A DNA stretch of 64,000 bases from Syngnathus acus (lineage: Eukaryota > Chordata > Actinopteri > Syngnathiformes > Syngnathidae): contig NW_023590221.1 of NCBI RefSeq assembly GCF_901709675.1, forward strand, positions 1-64,000. The letters are read 5' to 3'. This document shows, one piece after another, positions 1-10,363 of the stretch. Every line of letters begins with the position of its first letter. Within the stretch, counting starts at the first letter, position 1. Made by a program: the position numbers and the translations under genes. The notes beneath the pieces were generated by a model, which did not search any database, was not told the origin of the DNA, and saw only the letters and a program-made list of their open reading frames with translations.

Positions 1-214
1 AAACATGCTTGGTAGGCCGATTGAAGACTCCAAATTGTCCCTAGGTGTGAGTGCGAGTGCAAATGGTTGTTTGTCTCTGTGTGCCCTGCGATTGGCTGGC
101 AACCGGTTCAGGGTGTCCCCCGCCTACTGCCCGATGACGGCTGGGATAGGCTCCAGCACGCCCGCGACCCCCGTGGGGACTAAGCGGTTCAGAAAATGGA
201 TGGATGGATGGATG
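1..214 (+). repeat. SINE-like teleost repeat, 3' part with GGAT tail
   Basis: Non-coding interspersed repeat. The sequence runs through the block common in fish genomes (CCTGCGATTGGCTGGCAAC, then GATAGGCTCCAGCACGCCCG) and ends in an ATGG tandem tail at 199-214. The same family lies on the minus strand at 55588-55862. The tail resembles that of the RTE-type LINE at 51905-55252, so mobilisation by an RTE-like enzyme is a reasonable inference. The 5' end is outside the window. Confidence 0.75.
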
Positions 215-379
215 TTACATCAGGCCCGTTCTCAGCTTCTCGTTTGTGTTTATGTCACGTTAGCATACCGTATCGTTTAGCCTGTTGTTGCTCGTTCTTG
301 TCTGTTCTTGGTGTTGGGTTTTGTCAAATAAATTTCCCCCAAAATACGACTAATACTCCGGAGCGACTTATATATGAGA
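215..379 (-). repeat. DNA-transposon fragment of the 'GGAGTATAAGTCGC' family
   Basis: This is an inverted copy of 3234-3397: both contain the ATAAACACAAA / GAAGAGCTGAG type segments and a CTCCGGAGTATAAGTCGC-like end. It is wedged between the SINE tail and the tRNA-Pro module. It encodes nothing recognisable and is a terminal fragment of a non-autonomous element whose superfamily I cannot assign. Confidence 0.55.
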
Positions 380-766
380 GAACGCTCACGGAACACATGC
401 GCGCGTAACTATTATGTGGATTTTAACCGTCTGTAAAGGTTTCTAAAACAGTTCTGAAATGGGGCAATCTGCTGGTCCAGTTCGCATATGCCTGCCTTCA
501 TGTTTAGAGAGCACTACCTTTAGGGGGAGCATTAGAGATTAAAGGTGAGGGGGTTATGGTAGGCGGGTTAGCAGGTTAAGGGTTAATTATTAGGGTTTGG
601 TAATTGTTGGGGTTTTAGGGTTAGCGTTAGGGCTTGAAGTTGGGGAATTGGGAGCCTTAGGCCAACCAGATTCCATTTATTCCATAAATCACTGACATTC
701 AGTCTTCAGGTCCATGTCACATGGGCTTCCAATCGGAATGTAACGGTGTCAGCTGGTCTACTATGG
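380..766 (+). repeat. tRNA-Pro module, 5' flank with degenerate TTAGGG-like repeats (copy 1)
   Basis: Aligns by eye with 36018-36402 (for example the shared stretch GGGGCAATCTGCTGGTC). Positions 541-650 are a low-complexity run of GGTTAGGG/GGGTTAG variants that look like decayed telomere-type repeats. No coding content. Confidence 0.7.
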
Positions 767-838
767 GGCTCATTGGTGCAGGGGAATGATTCTCGCCTAG
801 GGTTCTTTGATTACCCGGGTTAAACCCCCGGACGAGCT
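767..838 (+). pseudogene. tRNA-Pro-like relic (anticodon AGG)
   Basis: Starts GGCTCATTGGTG and ends GGACGAGCTC, matching the eukaryotic tRNA-Pro pattern, with TAGGG in the anticodon loop. The 3' side of the anticodon stem (TTCTTTGA) no longer pairs and the T loop is altered (GGGTTAAACC), so this copy is probably dead. The paralogous copy is at 36403-36474. Confidence 0.65.
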
Positions 839-929
839 CTTCTTTGAAACACTGTTGTCTATCGTTGTGTGGACTGTTTGATAGGCCAATGTTACACAGA
901 ATGTAACATGGTCTGCGAGCTTTCTTTGA

Positions 930-1339
930 GGCTCGTTGGTCTAGGGCAGGGGTGTCAAACTCATATTTGTCGCGGGCCACATTGTAGTCAAAGTTTCCCT
1001 CGACGGGCCATTATGACTGTCAACCCAAATAAATAAACGCCTCATATTATATACAGTATAAGCTACAAAACAAACTGACAAATAATTGTTTTTTCAAATC
1101 AGACTAGTGGAATCTTTTCAAATATTTCAAAAATAATTTTAAGAAGATTCTTAAAAGTTACGACAATTTGCAATTTTAGTATGACATAAATTTAATGCAC
1201 AATTTGTCGTCGCGGGCCACAGAAAATGATACGGTGGGCCATAACTGGCCCCCGGGCCTCGAGTTTGACACCGGTGGTCTAGGGGTATGAATCTTGCTTT
1301 GGGTGTGAGAGGTCCGGGGTTCAACTCCCAGATGATCCC
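930..1339 (+). pseudogene. tRNA-Pro (anticodon TGG) split by a hAT-type insertion
   Basis: The tRNA reads 930-945 (GGCTCGTTGGTCTAGG), is broken by the 330-bp element at 946-1275, and continues at 1276-1339 after a duplicated GGTCTAGG. The 3' part carries TTTGGGT (anticodon TGG) and a T arm GGGTTCAACTCCC. The uninterrupted paralog is at 36566-36637. The interruption falls in the D arm and must abolish tRNA function. Confidence 0.8.
946..1275. mobile_element. hAT-type MITE with 8-bp target duplication
   Basis: Starts CAGGGGTGTCAAACTC (947) and ends GAGTTTGACACC (inverted, 1261-1272), with CGCGGGCCAC-type subterminal blocks at both ends. It is flanked by direct 8-bp repeats GGTCTAGG (938-945 and 1276-1283), the duplication length expected for hAT transposition. 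There is no coding capacity, so it is non-autonomous. Confidence 0.85.
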
Positions 1340-1479
1340 TTTGTTAAAACATTGCTGTTGATCAACTAGCCCCATTTCATCTGAGGTGCATGTCACATGG
1401 GCTGTCAATTGAAACGAAACGAGTTGAGTTAATTTACTTTGGGTCTCTTAAATCTGTTGTTTTGATTCTCATCACTTGA

Positions 1480-1681
1480 ATCTGCCGTCATGTGTCATCC
1501 ATTGCACCACTCACCCTACAAGACTGTATCGACTGTAAACTTGTTTGAAAAACTGTCATTGTCCAAAGGAAGGCTGTTTAGCAACAGTGACCAGCGGACA
1601 AATTCAACAAGGTAATTTGATTATACCATAATCCGGATTTGAATCGAACACAACCATTAGCCACTACACGATCATGGCCTG
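1480..1681 (-). pseudogene. tRNA-Arg/tRNA-His relic module
   Basis: 1495-1520 (CATCCATTGCACCACTCACC) is the reverse of a tRNA-Arg 5' half. 1615-1681 is the reverse of a badly decayed tRNA-His (ACTACACGATCATGGCC at its 5' end). The same Arg-then-His order with a similar spacer (TGTAAACTTGT, TTTAGCAA) occurs at 28572-28941 and, in part, at 56420-56545, so this is one dispersed module. Confidence 0.6.
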
Positions 1682-1712
1682 TATGCAGTAGCGTTAAAAA
1701 GTAGTGCGTATT

Positions 1713-1730
1713 GGCCATGATCGTATAGTG
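1713..1730 (+). pseudogene. tRNA-His 5' stub cut by a hAT element
   Basis: GGCCATGATCGTATAGTG is the start of a tRNA-His and stops exactly where the hAT terminal sequence begins at 1731. The rest of the tRNA is not found beyond the right end of the element. Confidence 0.65.
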
Positions 1731-2027
1731 CAGTGGTTCCCAAACTTTTGCAGGGTGGCGCCCCCTTTGGCTCCCCAGTGAGTTCCTAGCGCCCCCCCCC
1801 CAACCCCCCCCCCCCCCCAAAGCACATATGGAAACAAACCTCTTTCTTGATATTTGGTTTGCTGCAATTTGAAAAGAGAAAGGTTAAACACAAATGTGTA
1901 TTTCACAAATAAAACCCAATTTAGTATTTAGTAAACCAATTTATTTTTTAGCAGTTTTAACTGTTTCAGCAACATAGAATCGTAAATAAACATTCCACCA
2001 GTAACCTTCATTCTCTCACACGTAATA

Positions 2028-2237
2028 TTAATGGGATGGATGTGCTTGGTGCAGGGACATAAGCTTCTCAACATCAGGCTGGAACTCACTAAGAAGAAGT
2101 CGTAGATCCCCGCGGTCAGTAATTTTCAGTCGGTTTCTTTGCTTGGAAAGAAGCAAGGTGACTGCACTGAAGCCCCGTTCTACTAAATATGATGTTGGGA
2201 AGGCAATGAAGTACATCTTGACCTTGTTCCACAGCAC
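2028..2237 (-). pseudogene. hAT transposase C-terminal (dimerisation domain) fragment
   Basis: A 69-residue reading frame includes LVERGFSAVTLLLSKQRN and DLRLLLSEFQPDVEKL. The ERGFS...L..K.RNRL pattern is the signature of the hAT C-terminal dimerisation region in ZBED5/SCAND3-type domesticated and Charlie-type transposases. The catalytic core is missing, so this is a fossil. It sits inside a pair of matching hAT terminal repeats, which supports the assignment. Confidence 0.75.
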
Positions 2238-2258
2238 TTGATAGCAGTCAGAGATTTT

Positions 2259-2333
2259 TTATAAATAAATAATACATTTATATAAATAAATAAATAATAC
2301 ATTTATATAAATAAATAAATAATACATTTATAA
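2259..2333. repeat. A/T-rich minisatellite, about 28-bp unit, 3 copies
   Basis: Three near-identical units of ATAAATAAATAATACATTTAT, inside the hAT remnant. Confidence 0.85.
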
Positions 2334-2639
2334 TATCATTACCATTACGTTGAATTAGTGGGAGCACTGAGTTTGTTTCTCAGAAACGAGCCGGTCCCAT
2401 CTAGACGTAATCGGAGACAATGACACCCGAAGTGATTTAAGGTTTGTCTTTTATTGCAGGATGCTTGGTCTCCATGTGTTGAAGTAGTTTTGAATGCTTC
2501 ACTGCCTGGTTAGTTAGCCTGTCGCCACATATTAGCTTTGCGGGCTCGACTGGGGAAACATGTCACGTGACCGGGACGAGTGTCTTGACCTGAATTAATT
2601 GATCGTCGATAAAAAAAAAAATTCTGTGCGGCTTGGCGG

Positions 2640-2745
2640 CCCGGTACCAAGTGACCCACGGACCGGTACCGGTCCGCGGCCCGGTGGTTGGGGACCACTG
2701 CCCTAACCAGCTCAACACAACACAACACAACACAATACAACACGG
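2640..2745 (-). repeat. hAT-type MITE end plus (AACAC)n
   Basis: Read on the minus strand the block opens CAGTGGTCCCCAACC and continues with CCGCGGACCGGTACCGGTCC; only this end is recognisable. 2706-2745 is an AACAC simple repeat. A related end (GGTTGGGGACCAGTG) is at 35743-35757. Confidence 0.6.
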
Positions 2746-3023
2746 CGCGTTCTGGCGAGTCCCCAATTTCATGTTGACTTGAACTCAAGATGATGTTGAC
2801 CGCCAGAATGCGGTTTTTATTATAAGATAAAATTCTGAACATTACAAGCTTGAAATTACAAACCTGAGCTTTTGCTTTTGTAGTCTATGCTGTCGGATCT
2901 GACTGGGCCAGAGCGGCGTGTTGTGTACAAATTGACTGCCGCCCCCCTACCGCCCCCCTACCGCCCCTTTCTTCCTCACCGCCCCCCCAGATCTTTCCAC
3001 CGCCCACTTTGGGAACCACTGAG

Positions 3024-3127
3024 TTAGATGAAGTGGCTGGGGAGAGGGAAGTCTGGGAGTCCCTCCTGAAGCTGCTGCCCCCGCGACCCGACCCCGGATA
3101 AGCGGAAGAAGATGGATGGATGGATGG
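3024..3127 (+). mobile_element. 5'-truncated RTE-type LINE 3' end
   Basis: Near-identical to the last ~100 bp of the full RTE element (55157-55252): AGATGAAGTGGCTGGGGAG through GCGGAAGAAGATGGATGGATGG. Only the C-terminal tip and the GGAT tail remain. Confidence 0.85.
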
Positions 3128-3154
3128 ACTTCTTGACAGATTAAGTGTATATAT

Positions 3155-3730
3155 AACTACCGTATTTTTCGAACTAAAAGTCGCTCCGGAATATACGGCG
3201 CATTAGCCATAAAATGCACAATAAAGTGAGAAAAAATATATATATGTCACTCCGGAGTATAAGTCGCATTTTGGGGAAATTTATCCGAAAAATCCAACAC
3301 CAAGAACAGACATGAACGAGCAACAACAGGCTAAACGATAGGTATACTAATGTGACATAAACACAAATGAAGAGCTGAGGACGGGCCTGATGTAACATTC
3401 AGAGTTATTCAAAAAACTATTACATAAATAACACGTTTATCAAACTATCTGTGTCACTCCAATTCATTAAGTCCATCGATTGTCCTTTATGGAAACGATG
3501 CCACGTATGTGCCGCGCCGCTGACGTCTAAATATTCAAAATATTCCACAGACCCATAAAACGATATATAAAGTATATATGTGTGTCTGACTTCATAAGTG
3601 TGTCTGACTTCATAAGGTGTGTCTGACTTCATAAGTGTGTCTGACTTCATAACACCAAGTCGGGTTGTTGTGATGCGTCTAGTGTGTTGGTGGAGTGCCC
3701 AGTGCATGTCACTTCTCATTGTCAACCCTC
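3155..3730 (+). repeat. Non-autonomous DNA element end and TGTGTCTGACTTCATAAG minisatellite
   Basis: Begins ACCGTATTTTTCGAACTAAAAGTCGC, a terminal sequence family also seen at 21095-21180 and 48141-48210. 3234-3397 is the inverted partner of 215-379. 3586-3652 holds four copies of TGTGTCTGACTTCATAAG. A similar internal segment (CTGTGTCACTCCAA...) recurs at 20830-20850. No coding sequence is recognised. Confidence 0.55.
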
Positions 3731-4924
3731 ACCGCTGGCTAGCAGTATGCGAACGGGAGAGCCGAGTGCGTAAGTCTCTCCCTGCCAGTACATAGCCTCT
3801 CTAACAGCAAGCCCTATGTAGTGCCTCCACGCGGCGACACATGGTAACCGGGTGGGTACAACACGGACCCAGGCTAAACTACAAGGGACTCAGAGGAGGT
3901 TTGGCCCCTAGACGTGCGGCACGCAGGCCCACCGGTGTGTGGACACGCCCTGGTGCCCACGAACCAGCCCCCAACTATGGGTTAAATAGTACCACTGCCC
4001 AGTGGGCTCCTCGGGAGAGGAATGGGCTAAGGGAGTCAACCCCTACAGAAAATCAATTTCCCCTTGGGTTGGTGTCAGGAAGGGCATCCGGCTGTAAAAT
4101 GTTTTGCTCCAAAAATTCTCAGTATGGCTAGACAAACCTTGAGCCTTAAGTACTCCGTGGGCATTTTCATCAGCCTACGACAAAAAGAATGATGGAAAAG
4201 GAGGCCAAACCGCAGGTAGATTATACGACGGCCCTCAGCCCGATGGACTGCGGGGAGGCCTGAACGGGAACAGAGAGGGGCAGGAGGCACGTCTTAGGGT
4301 GGCTACATGGAACATCGGCAGCATGTCACACCGATCGGGGGAGGTGGTTGAGGCTCTACACAGAAGAAGCGTGGATGTCTGCTGTGTCCAGGAGTCGAGA
4401 TGGAAGGGTGGAAGTGCAAGGATGCTGGATGCAATCGGCAGAAGGTAGTTCTTCTGGCAAGGCTGCAACGAAGGGACTGGTGGTGTTGGAGTACTTATTG
4501 CTGAAAAGTGGATAGATCAAGTGCTAAGCATTAGCAGGGTAAATGAGCGGATCATCGTTGTGAAGTTGATCGTTGGGAAGCGACTGACAAACGTAATTTC
4601 AATCTATGACCCTCAAGTTGGCAGAAGTCAGGACGAGAAGGATGCGTTCTGGGACAAGGCCATCATGGTGCTGTCAGGGATCCCCCAGAATGAGGTTATA
4701 ATTCTGGGAGGTGATCTGAATGGACACGTGGGGAGGGAGTCAGATGGCTTTGAGGAGGTACATGGGGGACAGGGGTACAGCATGCGGAACGCAGAGGGAG
4801 AGAGGATCCTGGAGTTCGGCGACGCACTGGAGCTGGTGCTGTGCAACACGCTTTTCAAGAAGGACAAAGCCAAATTAGTAACATACAGTTCGGGTGGCTG
4901 CAAGAGCACAATAGATTATATCAT
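3730..4924 (+). pseudogene. LINE part 1: 5' leader and endonuclease domain, interrupted by BEL/Pao
   Basis: About 560 bp of non-coding leader is followed by an apurinic-type endonuclease frame from about 4298. Visible motifs are ATWNIGSM, CCVQESRWKG (the Q-E-x pair of the active site), VNERI, LGGDLNGHVG and IDYI. There is one in-frame TAG at 4447-4449. The frame stops at 4924, where the BEL/Pao element inserted, and resumes at 18374. It would nick target DNA for target-primed reverse transcription; as it stands it is dead. The clade resembles the CFDP2/RTE-like group, but I am not certain. Confidence 0.75.
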
Positions 4925-5075
4925 TGTAAGGATGTGGATTAGTGGTTAGGGATGGAGCACTATGGACGAGTCCGGTCAGAGAATCTTGCATCAACTTTAT
5001 TCTCAACAGCAGTGAGTATATAGGTTTCCAGGAGTGTATGTTAGTGGGTTTGAGTGTGTACTTGTGTGTGTGTGT

Positions 5076-5127
<52 letters not shown>

Positions 5128-5787
5128 TCTATACAGAAGGAAAACAAAGAGAAATAATGTAATCAGATTATGACAGTCAGATTACATCATCTAATAAACA
5201 TATGCATAAACAGCCATGTAGGGCATCTCAACCACAACAGCACAATGCAAGCAACAACAACTGATATACAGGGCAACAAACTTTACCACTGCTACCACCC
5301 TTAATGTACATTCAATAAGTGCGTTGCTGCCGCTTTAAGACGTGCACTGCTGGCCGACGGCACTCGGTGTCGGTAATAACAACGTATAGTACACAACTGA
5401 ACTAAACACAGTAATACATTTCTAACGCTATAGGCACACGTTTGACAAACATATGACGATAGTACGCAGACAACATGGCGGCACCCCGTGCGAAGCCACT
5501 AACCACGCACTTATCCCATACAAGTTATATCCGCTCGTACCAGCAACAGGAAGTAAACAAAGATATGTTCGCTCCCCCAAGTGTACAGGCCAGCCTGCAT
5601 AACTCACCTGGGGTTTCATAAACGCACACAAATGTCACGGGAAAAAGGGGTTTCGTAAATCCGTTTTCCTCCCTAAGCGCGAGACCAACAAAGGAGCGCG
5701 CAGCGTTCTCATAAGCGTCCCGCTTTCTGAGGAGGCATTCAAGTGCACCTCGGAAAAGTCGGTGTCGGATCAATAGACTTTCGGACA
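4925..5787 (-). repeat. 3' LTR of the BEL/Pao element
   Basis: 863 bp, 5'-TG...CA-3' in either reading, near-identical to 17473-18368. It contains a GT microsatellite (about 5059-5125) that is shorter than the one in the other LTR and explains most of the length difference. The integrase frame stops 49 bp away at 5836. The stretch between carries GCCGCCCCCAACTG, which on the coding strand is a G-rich tract in the polypurine-tract position. Confidence 0.9.
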
Positions 5788-5835
5788 AAGCCGCCCCCAA
5801 CTGTCCACGTGGCAGTTGAATGAATGGGAGAAAGT

Positions 5836-7182
5836 CTATTTGGTTGTCCCTTCTTCGTCCTTGTCGTCAACAGCTGGAAGAAGAATGAGTCTGGCGACAG
5901 GACGAACATAGATGCGGTCTTTTACCTGAACCGTGGCAGTCCGAATGCGTCCATCTGCTCCTGAATGCGTCAGGGTAATCCGGCCTACGGGCCATGATGC
6001 GCGGGGGAGTTGAGGATCCACGATTAGGACAACGTCGCCTATGGAGAGTGCCTTACCATCTTTCCTCCACTTACTACGCTCTTGGAGCCCTGGAAGGTAG
6101 TGACTGATGAAGGATGCCCAGAAACGATCGGCGATGAATTGACTGTGCCTCCATCGTCTCCTTCCTAGGTCACTGGGGTCATAGACAGCTTGAGGAAGGG
6201 ATGAATCGTGACGACCCATAAGGAGGAGGTTAGGTGTGACTGGGTCAGGATCCGAGGCATCTGATGACAAATAGCCGAGTGGTTTTGCATTTAATATCCC
6301 TTCAACTTCCACTAGAGTTGTCATAAGGACAGATTCAGGAACAGTCTGGTCTCTAAGGACAACACGGAGCGCAGACTTGATTGATCTCACTTCCCTCTCC
6401 CATGTGCCACCAAAGTGCGGCGCACTAGGAGGATTGAATCGGAAGGATATTTGCTGTTCAGCAAGTTGGTCTTTCAACTCAGGTGCCATGGCAACGACGG
6501 CTTCACGCAACTCCCCCTCACCACCGACAAAGTTGGTGCCATTGTCCATGAGAAGCTCAAATGGTCTCCCACGTCGAGAAATGAATCTTCTCAAAGACAA
6601 CAGGAAAGCGTCCGTGTCCAGGCTCTCCAACAGATCCAGGTGTACCGAGCGAGTTGTCATGCACTTATACACTATACCCCACCTTTTCTCAGTGCGGCGA
6701 CCGATCCTCACTTGAAAAGGTCCAAAGCAGTCAACTCCTGTTGAATAGAATGGTGGCTTATAGAGTCGTAGTCGAGCTGGTGGGTAATCAGCCATCTTCG
6801 GTACATCCGGTTTTGCTCTCCATCGTCGACACTCCAGGCATGTATATTGATGCTTTCTAATGGCCTCTCGACCACAAATTATCCAGAACCGGCGTCTGAG
6901 CTCAGCAAGCACGCGTTCTGGTCCCGGGTGTAGTAGAGAATCATCAGCATTCTTAATGATGAGCTTAGTCACATGATGACTTGGGTCCATGATAACTGGG
7001 TGGATGGTATCCAGGTCTAGTCCTTCAGCATACCTCAATCTACCACCGACTCTCAGCAGCTCTGTGGTTTTGTCGTATTCTGGTGACAGGGATATAAGAC
7101 GACTGTTTAACGGAAGCGCACGTCCAACTTTGAGGGCTCTCAATTCATCAGCAAAGCAGTCTTCTTGGGCCTTTTGAAGCAT
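5836..7182 (-). pseudogene. BEL/Pao pol: integrase part
   Basis: Open on the minus strand for about 449 codons. It contains the HHCC-like zinc region (HPGPERVLAELRRRFW...CLECRRW) and the D-D-E integrase core: VDCFGPFQ (first D), LMDNGTNFVGG (second D, around 6528-6548) and GTWEREVRS (E). The tail region SIGDVVLIVD...WPVGRI is typical of the BEL/Pao C-terminal domain. It would insert the cDNA into the genome. The upstream side is cut by the L2 insertion at about 7183, so the first ~17 residues of the open frame there belong to antisense LINE sequence, not to pol. The catalytic triad is intact here. Confidence 0.88.
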
Positions 7183-7185
7183 ATC

Positions 7186-10100
7186 CAAGATGGCGGCGCC
7201 CCAGTTGGCCGCGGCCGCTACGGGTCTCAGCAATCGACGAGTATTTTCACAAAATATGTCGCCTAGGACACTACAAACAACACAAAGTTTAGTTTATCCA
7301 TCCAGTAGATTAGTGTATGATCGCCAGCGCCTGCTGGAGGTACGGTCATCAAGTGTTTTCGGACTCGTAGCCACAACTACCCTAGTCTGTTTGCGTAGCC
7401 TTGGAGTGCTTAGGGCGCTAGCCCCAGAAGCTCACGACGCAGCGGGCTCGCCGGGCAGCACACGCCGGAGGAGGAGTAAGCGTAGGCGGTGTGACCGGCG
7501 GCGAAAGCGCGGCTGTCGAGGTGGGCTAACGGCTAAGCTTAGAGCTAACCCCTACAAACCGCCGCTTCCATCCATCTTCCTCTCCAACGTCCGCTCACTG
7601 GATAATAAAATGGACCATCTAAAACTGGAACTCTCTTCAAAGAGGGAAGTTAGAAACTGCTGCGCTCTCATCCTGACGGAGACATGGCTGAACTCATCAA
7701 TGCCGGACAACGCCGTTAGCCTGGAGGGGCTCGCTACATTCCGCGCCGACAGAAACAGCGAGCTAAGCGGTAAATCCCGAGGAGGCGGGCTGTGTGTCTA
7801 CATCAACAACAACTGGTGCAAAAATGCTAGATCTGTCGCTAGCTTCTGCTCTTCGGACATCGAGCTTTTGACTGTTAACTGCAGACCCTTCTACCTGCCC
7901 AGAGAGTTTACTGTTGTTAGCATCACGGCTGTGTACGTGCCTCCTAGCGCTAACACTAAAGAGGCCATGAGGGTTCTCTATCGGACAATCAGTGAGCTGC
8001 AATCCACGCACACAGAGGGGGTTTTCATCATTGCTGGGGACTTCAACCAGGCTAGCATGAAGACTATTCTCCCTCATTTTTACCAACACGTGGATTTTCC
8101 AACTCGGGGAGAGAACACTCTGGACTTGGTTTACACCAATATAAAGGATGCATTCAGAGCAGCCCCCCGCCCCCACCTCGGCTCTTCAGACCACCTATCT
8201 GTTATGCTAATCCCTGCATACAGGCCCCTGCTGATCAGAGCAAAACCCACAGTGAAGCAGGTGAGGGTGTGGTCTGAGGGGGCCATGGAGGCACTCCAGG
8301 ACTGCTTTGAGTGCTCTGACTGGGACATGTTCAAATCAGCAGCAACATATGACAATCAGATCGACATTGATGAGTACGCCATGACTGTGTCAGCCTACAT
8401 CAACAAATGCTCCGAGGACGTCAGCACCACTAAGAACATCATCACCCGAGCCAACCAACGACCCTGGATGACTGAGGAGGTACGTCATACGCTACGAGCA
8501 CGGAACTCAGCCTTCAAGTCTGGCGACAAGGAGGCACTGAGGACAGCCACGACGCCAATAACACCAGGAGTATGTGACAAGGCATACGGGTGATCACGGA
8601 CTACAACTTACCCTCCCCCCCGGTGGGTGAGGTTGATGCTGACTTCCTAAATGGTCTAAATAACTTCTTTGGGCGTTTTGAGGCACTAAACAGCACTCCT
8701 GCAGTTAAAACTGTTCCCCACCAGGAAGAGGAGGCCCTCTGCCTTGACTCAGCCGACGTGTGGAAGACTCTGAGAAGAGTCAACCCACGTAAGGCCCCAG
8801 TCCCCGACAACATACCTGGGCGGGTGTTCAAGGAATGTGCAGGCCAGCTGGCTGGTGTCATCATAGACATTTTTAACATCTCGCTGGACCAAGCCAAAGT
8901 GCCAGTGTGCTTCAAGGCTGCCTCCATCATTCCGGTGCCGAAGAAACCTCAAATCACCTCATGGAATGACTACAGACCTGTGGCACTGACTCCCATCATG
9001 ATGAAGTGCTTCGAAAGGCTGCTCAAAGATCACATCGTCTCCAGACTCCCCCCAACATTCGATCCGTTCCAGTTTGCCTACCGGCAGAACCGCTCTACTG
9101 AGGATGCCATCTCCTCCGTTCTTCACCTGAGCCTGGCTCACCTGGAGGAGAGGAACACCCACGTGCGGTTGCTGTTCCTGGACTTCAGCTCAGCGTTTAA
9201 CACCATCATTCCACAACATCTGGTGGAAAAACTGGAACACCTGGGCTTCAGCACCCCCCTTCGGAACTGGCTGCTAGACTTCCTCACCAACAGACCTCAG
9301 TCAGTCCGGGTCGGACAGAACACCTCAGATGTCATCACCCTCAGCACAGGCTCCCCTCAGGGCTGCGTCCTGAGCCCCCTGCTGTTCACCCTGATGACAC
9401 ACGACTGCGCCCCCAGGTTCACCACCAATCACATCGTGAAGTTTGCAGACGACACAACGGTGGTGGGCCTCATCAGGGACAACAACGACCTGGACTACAG
9501 AGAGGAGGTGGAGCTGTTGGTGGGCTGGTGCAGAGAAAATAGCCTGATCCTGAATGTGGAGAAGACGAAGGAGATCATCGTCGACTTCAGGAAGAACCAG
9601 CCTCACCACGCTCCACTGATCATCAACAGCTCAGCTGTGGAGGTGGTCAGCAGCACTAAATTCCTGGGGGTCCACATCACAGACGACCTCACCTGGACTG
9701 TGAACACCACAACACTGGTCAAGAGGGCACAGAAGCGCTTGTACTTCCTGCGGAGGATGAGGAGAGCCCACCTGCCCCCACCCATCATGAGGACGTTCTA
9801 CCGAAGCACCATAGAGAGCATTCTGACAAGCTGTCTCTCGGTGTGGTGTGGAGGTTGCAGCGCCTCCGATTGGAAGAACCTGAGGAGAGTGGTGAGGACA
9901 GCAGAGAGGATCATCGGGGCTCCTCTTCCCTCCATTCAGGACTTGTCATCCCAGCGCTGCGTGTCCCGAGCCCATAATATTATCAGTGACCCATCACACC
10001 CCCACCATGGACTGTTCTCCCTGCTGCCCTCTGGGAAGAGGTTTCGCAGCATCCGCTGCAGGTCCACCAGGTTCTGCAATAGTTTTTTCCCTGCTGTCGT

Positions 10101-10363
10101 CAGACTGTTGAACATTCAAACGTAGCATTCCTCTGCACACTTGTAAATACTGCTTTTGTCTCCTGCACTGTTTACATACTTTATCACTGCTGCACTTTGT
10201 ACTTTATAATTATCTTATTTCATATTTTTATATAGAATGTCACTTTTTTAACCAGCCGAAATACCACTACATTGTTGAAAGCCGTATGGAACGAAATTTC
10301 GTTTTGTACACACCTAGTGTTGACAAAATGACAATAAAGTTCTGTCTAAGTCTAAGTCTAAGT
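7186..10363 (+). mobile_element. L2/Maui-type LINE, copy 1 (nested in BEL/Pao pol)
   Basis: Starts CAAGATGGCGGCGCC, the same 5' end as copy 2 at 33848. It ends with ATGACAATAAAGTTCTG and a TAAGTC tandem tail (10344-10363), the usual L2-type 3' structure. It is inserted in the orientation opposite to pol. The flanks are pol codons on both sides (GAAGCAT on the left, CATAAGC on the right), giving at most a 3-4 bp duplication. Confidence 0.82.
7190..10125 (+). pseudogene. L2-type LINE ORF2-like protein, frame broken
   Basis: Two open segments, 7190-8593 and 8590-10125. The first begins MAAPQLAAAATG, has an R-rich stretch (RRRRSKRRRCDRRRKRGC) and then endonuclease motifs (SNVRSLDNKMD, LTETWLN, IAGDFNQA, SSDHLSVM). 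The second has reverse transcriptase motifs (FAYRQNRSTEDA, FLDFSSAFNTI, GSPQGCVLSP, FADDTTVVG) and a C-terminal basic tail. Compared with copy 2 at 30854-33844, about 70 bp is missing at the 8547/8548 junction, which causes the frameshift. Unlike copy 2, this one keeps FAYRQ in the fingers region. Confidence 0.82.

Larger units (their letters stand above)
1731..3021 (-). mobile_element. hAT (Charlie/ZBED-like) transposon remnant
   Basis: Inverted ends CAGTGGTTCCCAAA (1731-1744) and TTTGGGAACCACTG (3008-3021) bound a 1.29-kb unit. It includes a transposase C-terminal remnant (2028-2237, minus), an A/T minisatellite (2259-2333) and a second hAT-type terminal sequence (about 2640-2700) followed by AACAC repeats. 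No matching 8-bp target duplication is visible: the left flank is GTATAGTG and the right flank AGTTAGAT, so one border has probably been rearranged. Confidence 0.75.

Noticed and set aside
2510-2842. 110-codon minus-strand frame
   Set aside because: It runs through a MITE end and AACAC repeats; no recognisable domain.
7183-7233. ATG at 7233 as the integrase start
   Set aside because: The first codons lie in the inserted L2 element; pol was continuous with the RT part before the insertion.
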